A stretch of 64,000 nt of DNA. Source: Chrysogorgia sp. JL179-B06. Its lineage: Eukaryota > Cnidaria > Anthozoa > Scleralcyonacea > Chrysogorgiidae. The position numbers were made by a program, and so were the translations under genes. Every line of letters starts with the position of its first letter. Position 1 is the stretch's first letter. Below are positions 55,301-64,000 of this stretch, piece after piece. The stretch is from NCBI GenBank assembly GCA_035772405.1, contig JAYKKM010000142.1:2570501-2634500 (forward strand), written 5' to 3'. The notes beneath the pieces were generated by a model. The model was not told where the DNA came from. It searched no databases and saw only the letters and a program-made list of their open reading frames with translations.

Positions 55301-58300
55301 CTCCAAATACATGGAGAACAAATTGCTTTAACACTCCAAATACATGGAGAACAAATTTCTTTAACCCTAATGTTAAAACAGTGCTCCAGCTAATTTCACC
55401 AAATACAGTGCCCCAGCCAAAAATAGTGCCCCAGACAAGTTCTCCAAATACACGGAGAACAAATTGTTTTAAAACTCCGCATACATGAAGAACAAATTGC
55501 TTTAACCCTTGGTTAAAACAGTGCCCAAGCTAATTTCTCCAAATATGGTGCCCCAGCTAATTTCTCCAAATACAGCGCTCCAGCCAAAAACAGTGCCCCA
55601 GCCAAGTTCTCCAAATACATGGAGAACAAATTGCTTTGAGCCTAAGGTTAAAACAGTGCCCCAGCCAATGAAGGCAGGATCTTAAATCAAACAAAGTTGG
55701 TGAAAAATAAACGTCACACGAGGAACAAACTCCAAATACATGGAGAACAAATTGCTTTAACCCTAAGGTTAAAACAGTGCCCAAGCCAATGAAGCTGTTA
55801 AACTAAAACAAAGTTGGTGATAAATAAACCTCACACGAGGAACAAACTCCAAATACATGGAGAACACATTTCTTTAAACTTAATGTTAAAACAGTGCCTC
55901 AGCCAATTTCACTAAATACTGTGCCCCAGCCAAAAACAGTGCCCCAACCAAGTTCTCCAAATACATGGAGAACATATTGCTTAACCCTAAGGTTGAAACA
56001 CTACCCCAGCTAATTTCCCCAAATACAGTGCCCCAGCTGATTTCCCCAAATACATTGCCCCAGCTAATTTCCCCAAATACAGTGCCCCCGCTAATTTCTC
56101 TAAATACTGTGCCCCAGCTAATTTCTCTAAATACAGTGCCCCAGTTAATTTCTCTAAATATAGTGCTCGAGCTAATTTCTCTAAATACAGTGCCCCAGCC
56201 AAAAACAGTGCCCCAGCCAAGTTCTCTAAATACATGGAGAACAAATTGTTTAACCACAAGGTTAAAACAGTGCCCCAGCCAATGAAGATGAGGACCTTAA
56301 ACGAAACAAAATTGGTAACAAATAAACTTCGCATGAGGAATAAACTCCAAATACATGTACATGGAGAACAATTGCTTATCCCCAAGGTTAAAACAGTGAC
56401 CCAGCCAATCAAGATGAGGACCTTAAAGAAACAAAATTGGTAACAAATAAACTTCGCATGAGGAAGAAACGCCAAATACATGTACATGGAGAACAATTGC
56501 TTATCCCCAAGGTTAAAACAGTGCCCCAGCCAATGAAGATGAGGACCTTAAACCAAAAAAAGTTGGTAATAAAAAAACTTCAGATGAGGAACAAACTCCA
56601 AATACATGGAGAACAAATTGCTTTAACCCTAAGGTTAAAACAGTGCCCTTGCTAATTTCTCCAAATACAGTGCCCCAGCTAATTTCTCCAAATACATGGA
56701 GAACAAATTGTTTAACCCCAAGGTTAAAACAGTGCCCCAGCCAATGAATGTGAGGACCTTAAACCAAACAAAGTTGTTGATAAATAAACTTCGCATGAGG
56801 AACAAATTCCAAATACATGTAGAACAATTGCTTAACCCAAAGATTAAAACAGTACCCCAGCCAATGAAGCTGAGGACCTTAAACCAAACAAAGTTGTGTT
56901 AAAACAAAGCTGTTTTAACCTCACATGAGGAACAAACTCCAAATACATGGAGAACAAATTGCTTTAACCATAAGTTTAAAACAGTGCACCAAAAACAGTG
57001 CCCGAGCCAAAAAACAGTGCCCAAGCCAAAAAACAGTGCCACAGCTAATTTCTCCAAATACAGTGCTCCAGCCAAAAACAGTGGCCCAGCCAAGTTCTCC
57101 AAATACATGGAGAACAAATTGCTTTAACCCTAGGTTAAAAAATGCCCCAGCAAATGAATTGCAGGAACCTAAACCAAACAAAGTTGGTAATGAATAAACT
57201 TATTTGGAACAAACTCCAAATACATGGAGAACAAATTGCTTTAACCCTAATGTTAAAAAAGTGCCCTAGCCAATTTCACCAAATACAGTGCTCCAGCCAA
57301 AAACAGTGTCCCAACCAAATTCTCAAAATACATGGAGAACAAATTTCTTAACCGCATGGTTAAAACAGTGCCCCAGCCAATGAAGGTGAGGACCTTAAAC
57401 CAAACAAAGTTGGTGATAAATAAACTTCGCATGAGGAAAAAACTCCAAATACATGGAGAACAAATAGCTTTAATCCAAAGGTTAAAACAGTGCCCCAGCC
57501 AATGAAGCTGAGGACCTTAAACCAATCAAAGTTGTGTTAAAACGAAGATGTTTTAACCTCACACGAGGAAAAACTCGAAATACATAGAGAACAAATTGGA
57601 TTAACCATAAGGTTAAAACAGTGCACCAGCCAACGAAGCTGAGGACCTTAAACCAAACAAGTTGTGTTAAAACAAATCTGTTTAACCTCATATGAGGAGC
57701 AAACTCCAAATACATGGGAAACAAATTGCTTTAACCCTAAGGTTAAAACTGTGCCCCAGATAATTTCTCCAAATACAGTGCCCCAGCTAATTTCTCCAAA
57801 TACAGTGCTCCAGACAAAAACAGTGCCCCAGACAAGTTCTACAAATACATGGAGAAGAAATTGCTTTAACACTTAAGGTTAAAACAGTGCCCTAGCCAAT
57901 GAAGCTGAGGACCTTAAACCAAACAAAGTTGTGTTAAAACAAAGCTGTTTAACCTCGCATGAGGAGAAAACTCCAAATACATGGAGAACAAGTTGCTTTA
58001 ACCCTAAGGATAAAACAGTGCCCCAGCCAATGAAGGTGAGCATCTTAAACTGACAATGTTTGTAATAAATAAACCTCACATGAGGAACAAACTCCAAATA
58101 CATGGAGAACAATTGCTTTAATCCTAAGGTTAAAACGGTGCCCCAGCTAATTCCTCCAAATACAGTGCCCCAGCTAATTCCTCCAAATACAGTGCCCCAG
58201 CCAAAAACAGTGCGCCAGCCAAGTTCTCCAAATACATGGAGAAGAATTTGCTTTAACCCTAAGGTTGTAACGGTGCCCCAGCTAATTTCTCCAAATACAG

Positions 58301-61300
58301 TGCTCCAGCCAAAAACAGTGTCCCAGCCAAGTTCTCCAAATACATGAAGAAGAAATTGCTTGAACACTTAAGGTTAAAACAGTGCCCTAGCCAATGAAGC
58401 TGAGGACTTTAAACCAAACAATGTTGGTAATAAATAAACCTGACATGAGGAACAAACTCCAAGTACATGGATAACAAATTGCTTTAATCCTAAGGTTAAA
58501 ACAGTGCCCCAGCTAATTCCTCCAAATACAGTGCCCCAGCTGATTTCTCCAAATATAGTGCTCCAGCCAAAAACAGTGCGCCAGCCAAGTTCTCCAAATA
58601 CATGGAGCACAAATTGCTTTAACACTCCAAATACATGGACAACAAATTTCTTTAACCCTAATATTAACACAGTGCTCCAGCCAATTTCACCAAATACAGT
58701 GCCCCAGCCAAAAACAGTGCCCCAGACAAGTTCTCCAAATACATGGAGAACAAATTGCTTTAAAAGTCCGCATACATGAAGAACAAATTGCTTTAACCCT
58801 AAGGTTTAAAACAGTGCCCAAGCTAATTTCTCCAAATACGGTGCCCCAGCTAATTTCTCCAAATAAAGTGCTCCAGCCAAAAACAGTGCCCCAGCCAAGT
58901 TCTCCAGATACATGGAGAAGAAATTGCTTTAAGCCTAAGGTTAAAACAGTGCCCCAGCCAATGAAGGTGAGGACCTTAAACCAAACAAAGTTGGTGATAA
59001 ATAAACTTCACATGAGGAACAAACTCCAAATACATGTAGAACAATTGCTTAACTGGTAATAAACAAACCTCACATGAGGAACACATTCCAAACACGTGGA
59101 GAACAATTGTTTAACCCTAAGGTTAAAACAGTGCCCCAGCCAATGAAGCTGAGGACCTTAAACGAAACAAAGTTATGTTGAAACAAAGCTGTTTTAACCT
59201 CACATGAGGAACAAACTCGAAATACATAGAGAACAAATTGGTTTAACCATAAGGTAAAACAGTGCACCAGTCAATGAAGCTGAGGACCTTAAACCAAACA
59301 AAGTTGTGCTAAAACAAAGCTGTTTTGACCTCACATGAGGAACAAACTCCAAATACATGGAGAACAAATTGCTTTAACGATAAGTTTAAAACAGTGCACC
59401 AAAAACAGTGCCCGAGCCAAAAAACAGTGCCCGAGCCAAAAACAGTGCCCCAGCTAATTTCTCCAAATACAGTGCTCCAGCCAAAAACCGTGCCCCAGCC
59501 AAGTTCTCCAAATACATGGAGAACAAATTGCTTTAACCGTAAGGTTAAAAAATGCCCCAGCAAATGAATTGGAGGAACCTAAACCAAACAAAGTTGGTAA
59601 TGAATAAACTTATTTGGAACAAACTCCAAATACATGGAAAACAAATTGCTTTAACCCTAATGTTAAAAAAGTGCTCTAGCGAATTTCGCCAAATACAGTG
59701 CTCCAGCCAAAACCTGTGTCCCAACCAAGTTCTCAAAATACATGGAGAACAAATTTCTTAACCCCAAGGTTAAAACAGTGCCCCAGCCAATGAAGGTGAG
59801 GACCTTAAACCAAACAAAGTTGGTGATAAATAAACTTCGCATGAGGAACAAATTCCAAATACATGCAGAACAAACTGCCTAACCCAAAGATTAAAACAGT
59901 ACCCCAGCCAATGTAGCAAACAAATTTATGTTAAAAACAAAAGCTGTTTTAACCTCACACAAAACTGGAAATACATAGACAACAAATTGGATTAACCATA
60001 AGGTTAAAACAGTGCACCAGTCAATGAAGCTGAGGGCCTTAAACCAAACAAAGTTGTGCTAAAACAAAGCTGTTTTAACCTCACATGAGGAACAAACTCC
60101 AAATACATGGAGAACAAATTGCTTTAACGATAAGTTTACAACAGTGCACCAAAAACAGTGCCCGAGCCAAAAAACAGTGCCCCAGCTAATTTCTCCAAAT
60201 ACAGTGCTCCAGCCAAAAACCGTGCCCCAGCCAAGTTCTCCAAATACATGGAGAACAAATTGCTTTAACCGTAAGGTTAAAAAATGCCCCAGCAAATGAA
60301 TTGGAGGAACCTAAACCAAACAAAGTTGGTAATGAATAAACTTATTTGGAACAAACTCCAAATACATGGAGAACAAATTGCTTTAAACCTAATGTTAAAA
60401 AAGTGCCCCAGCCAATTTCACCAAATACAGTGCTCCAGCCAAAAACAGTGTCCCAGTCAAGTTCTCAAAATACATGGAGAACAAATTTCTTAACCCCAAG
60501 GTTAAAACAGTGCCCCAGCCAATGAAGGTGAGGACCTTAAACCAAACAAAATTGGTGATAAATAAACTTCGCATGAGGAACAAATTCCAAATACATGCAG
60601 AACAACTGCCTAACCCAAAGATTAAAACAGTACCCCAGCCAATGTAGCTGAGGAGCTTAAACCAAACAAATTTATGTTAAAACAAAGCTGTTTTAACCTC
60701 ACACGAGGAACAAACTGGAAATACATAGACAACAAATTGGATTAACCATAAGGTTAAAACAGTGCACCAGTCAATGAAGCTGAGGGCCTTAAACCAAACA
60801 AAGTTGTGCTAAAACAAAGCTGTTTTAACCTCACATGAGGAACAAACTCCAAATACATGGAGAACAAATTGCTTTAACCATAAGTTTAAAACAGTGCACC
60901 AAAAACAGTGCCCGAGCCAAAAAACAGTGCCCGAGCCAAAAAACAGTGCCCCAGCTAATTTCTCCAAATACAGTGCTCCAGCCAAAAACAGTGCCCCAGT
61001 CAAGTTCTCCAAATACATGGAGAACAAATTGCTTTAACCCTAAGGTTAAAAAATGCCCCAGCAAATGAATTGGAGGAACCTAAACCAAACAAAGTTGGTA
61101 ATGAATAAAGTTATTTGGAACAAACTCCAAATACATGGAGAACAAATTGCTTTAACCCTAATGTTAAAAAAGTGCCCTAGCCAATTTCACCAAATACAGT
61201 GCTCCAGCCAAAAACAGTGCCCAGCCAAGTTCTCAAAATACATGGAGAACAAATTTCTTAACCCCAAGGTTAAAACAGTGCCCCAGCCAATGAAGGTGAG

Positions 61301-62278
61301 GACCTTAAACCAAACAAAGTTGGTGATAAATAAACTTCGCATGAGGAACAAATTCCAAATACATGCAGAACAATTGCTTAACCCAAAGATTAAAACAGTA
61401 CCCCAGCCAATGTAGCTGAGGACCTTAAACCAAACAAAGTTGTGTTAAAACAAAGCTGTTTTTAACCTCAAACGAGGAACAAACTCGAAATACATAGAGA
61501 ACAAATTGGATTAACCATAAAGTTAAAACAGTGCACCAGCCAATGAAGCTGAGGACGTTAAACCAAACAAAGTTGTGTTAAAACAAAGCTGTTTTAACCT
61601 CACATGAGGAGCAAACTCCAAATACATGGGGAACAAATTGCTTTAACCATAAAGTTAAAACAGTGCCCCAGCCAATAAAGGCGAGGACCTTAAACTAAAC
61701 ATAGTTGGTAATAAATAAACCTCACATGAGGAACAAATTCCAAACACGTGGAGAACAATTGTTTAACCCTAAGGTTAAAACAGTGCCCCAGCCAATGAAG
61801 CTGAGGACCTTAAACCAAACAAAGTTGTGTTAAAACAAAGCTGTTTCAACCTCATATAAAGAGCAAACTCCAAATACCTGGAGAACAAATTGCTTTAACC
61901 ATCAGGTTAAAACAGTGCCCAGCCAATGAAGCTGAGGAACTTAAACTAAACAAATTTGGTAATAAATAAACCACACATGAGGAACAAACTCCAAATACAT
62001 GGAGAACAAATAGCTTTAACCCAAAGGTTAAAACAGTGCGCCAGCCAAAGACACTGAGAAACTTAAACCAAACAAAGTTGGTAATAAATAAACCTCACAT
62101 GAGGAAAAAATTCCAAATACATGTAGAACAATTGCTTAACGCAAAGATTAAAACAGTGTCCCAGCCAATGAAGCTGAGGACCTTAAACCAAACAAAGTTG
62201 TGTTAAAACCAAGATGTTTTAACCTCACACGAGGAAAATCTCGAAATACATAGAGAACAAATTGGATTAACCATAAGG

Positions 62279-63052
62279 TTAAAACAGTGCACCAGCCAAT
62301 GAAGCTGAGGACCTTAAACAAAACAAAGTTGTGTTAAAACAAAGCTGTTTAACCTCGCATGAGGAGAAAACTCCAAATACATGGGAAACAAATTGCTTTA
62401 ACCCTAAGGTTAAAACAATGCCCCAGCCAATGAAGGTGAGGATCTTAAACTGACAATGTTTGTAATAAATAAACCTCACATGAGGAACAAACTCCAAATA
62501 CATGGAGAACAATTGCTTTAATCCTAAGGTTAAAACGGTGCCCCAGCTAATTTCTCCAAATACAGTGCCCCAGCTAATTTCTCCAAATACAGTGCTCCAG
62601 ACAAAAACATTGCCCCAGCCAAGTTCTCCAAATACATGAAGAAGAAATTGCTTTAACACTTAAGGTTAAAACAGTGCCGTAGCCAATGAAGCTGAGGACT
62701 TTAAACCAAACAAAGTTGTGTAAAAACAAAGCTGTTTAACCTCGCATGAGGAGAAAACTCCAAATACATGGAGAACAAATTGCTTTAACCCTAAGGTTAA
62801 AACAGTGCCCCAGCCAATGAAGGTGAGGATCTTAAACTGACAATGTTTGTAATAAATAAACCTCACATGAGGAACAAACTCCAAATACATGGAGAACAAT
62901 TGCTTTAATCCTAAGGTTAAAACAGTGCCCCAGCTAATTTCTCCAAATGCAGTGCCCCAGCTAATTTCTCCAAATACAGTGCTCCAGACAAAAACAGTGC
63001 CCCAGCTAAGTTCTCCAAATACATGAAGAAGAAATTGCTTTAACACTTAAGG
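62279..63052. repeat. higher-order tandem duplication, 387 bp
   Basis: 62279-62665 and 62666-63052 are adjacent near-copies, each ending with the AAATACATGAAGAAGAAATT variant of the core. Confidence 0.8.
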
Positions 63053-64000
63053 TTAAAACAGTGCCCAAGCCAATGAAGCTGTTAAACTAAAACAAGGTTG
63101 GTGATAAATAAACCTCACACGAGGAACAAACTCCAAATACATGGAGAACACATTTCTTTAAACTTAATGTTAAAACAGTGCCTCAGCCAATTTCACTAAA
63201 TACTGTGCCCCAGCCAAAAACAGTGCCCCAACCAAGTTCTCCAAATACATGGAGAACATATTGCTTAACCCTAAGGTTGAAACAGTACCCCAGCTAATTT
63301 CCCCAAATACAGTGCCCCAGCTTATTTCTCTAAATACAGTGCCCCAGTTAATTTCTCTAAATACAGTGCTCCAGCTAATTTCTCTAAATATAGTGCCCCA
63401 GCCAAGTTCTCTAAATAACTGGAGAACAAATTGTTTAACCACAAGGTTAAAACAGTGCCCCAGCCAATGAAGATGAGGACCTTAAACGAAACTAAATTGG
63501 TAACAAATAAACTTCGCATGAGGAACAAACTCCAAATACATGTACATGGAGAACAATTGCTTATCCCCAAGGTTAAAACAGTGCCCCAGCCAATGAAGAT
63601 GAGGACCTTAAAGAAACAAAATTGGTAACAAATAAACTTCGCATGAGGAACAAACTCCAAATACATGTACATGGAGAACAATTGCTTATCCCCAAGGTTA
63701 AAACAGTGCCCCAGCCAATGAAGCTGAGGACCTTAAACCAAACAAAGTTGTGTTAAAACAAAGCTGTTTAACCTCGCATGAGGAGAAAACTCCAAATATA
63801 TGGAGAACAAATTGCTTTAACCCTAAAGTTAAAACAGTGCCCTAGCCAATGAAGGTGAGGATCTTAAACTGACAATGTTTGTAATAAATAAACCTCACAT
63901 GAGGAACAAACTCCAAATACATGGATAACAAATTGCTTTAATTCTAAGTTTAAAACAGTGCCCCAGCTAATTACTCCAAATACAGTGCCCCAGCTGATTT

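Larger units (their letters stand above)
44679..64000. repeat. complex satellite, about 120-bp core with 27-bp sub-repeats
   Basis: The core runs CAAACTCCAAATACATGGAG, AACAAATTGCTTTAACCCTA, AGGTTAAAACAGTGCCCCAG, CCAATGAAGGTGAGGACCTT, then AAACCAAACAAAGTTGG, TGATAAATAAACCTCACATG. Many units carry runs of a 27-bp sub-repeat (CAGTGCCCCAGCTAATTTCT plus CCAAATA) or a CCAAAAACAGTGCC spacer. TTAACC-CTAA-GGTTAA forms a small hairpin in each core. Frames of 60-170 codons on both strands follow from the 27-bp length and few stops; they are not genes. The array leaves the window at the right. Confidence 0.95.

Noticed and set aside
44702..64000. Dozens of 60-170 codon frames on both strands (PQLISPNTV-type repeats)
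   Set aside because: All lie in the complex satellite; the 27-bp sub-repeat is a multiple of three and keeps frames open. Frames are broken at every unit border.
44679..64000. TTAACCCTAA words as telomeric repeats
   Set aside because: CCCTAA occurs once per satellite unit and never in tandem, so it is not a telomere array.

Overview
The window is a gene-poor, repeat-packed stretch of an animal nuclear genome. Coding fragments of Penelope-like elements (PLEs), a Helitron, CR1/Jockey-type LINEs, an LTR element and several terminal-inverted-repeat DNA elements lie nested in one another. The style of the LINE and PLE proteins suggests a marine invertebrate, perhaps an anthozoan cnidarian; that is an inference from family resemblance and not proof. 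The only candidate host exon is a damaged SLC17-type transporter exon at 26.2 kb.

Layout. 0-15 kb: pieces of one Helitron and one PLE in scrambled orientation. The breakpoints at about 258, 755 and 14,642 can be explained by two neighbouring segments, each inverted in place. Inside this block are two copies of a TTAA-flanked MITE, a 279-bp tandem array with an antisense hammerhead ribozyme in each copy, a 1.67-kb TTAA-flanked foldback element and a broken OB-fold (RPA-like) gene. 15.3-22.6 kb: a 7.2-kb element with short terminal inverted repeats and long arrays of GGTGT/ACACC motifs, inserted into the PLE reading frame and itself filled with LINE, SINE and foldback sequences. 22.6-29.7 kb: PLE ends (one with an intact hammerhead ribozyme), TA/TG microsatellite, LINE pieces, a hAT-like element, a third TTAA MITE, the SLC17-like exon, a 38-bp minisatellite and a tRNA-derived SINE.

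30-36.5 kb: an AT-rich island of short, closely packed or slightly broken ORFs with TATA boxes and AATAAA signals. It includes a SET-domain protein with one internal stop, a very basic GG-rich protein and an MGxxxS-starting protein. It looks like a decayed integrated DNA virus or a Polinton/adintovirus-like element, but no hallmark capsid or polymerase gene was recognised.

37-44.7 kb: a 16-bp KpnI/AvrII-type minisatellite, a truncated LTR retrotransposon (LTR, primer-binding site, gag start), a segmental duplication split by a LINE insertion with target duplication, and a 2.2-kb array of a 16-bp satellite in homogenised blocks. 44.7-64 kb: one complex satellite (core about 120 bp with 27-bp sub-repeats and several higher-order duplications) that runs off the right end. 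The long open frames in both satellites come from composition and are not genes.

No complete, intact cellular gene was found. The most interesting signals are the ribozyme-bearing tandem array, the rejoinable inversions, the 7.2-kb TIR element and the virus-like island.
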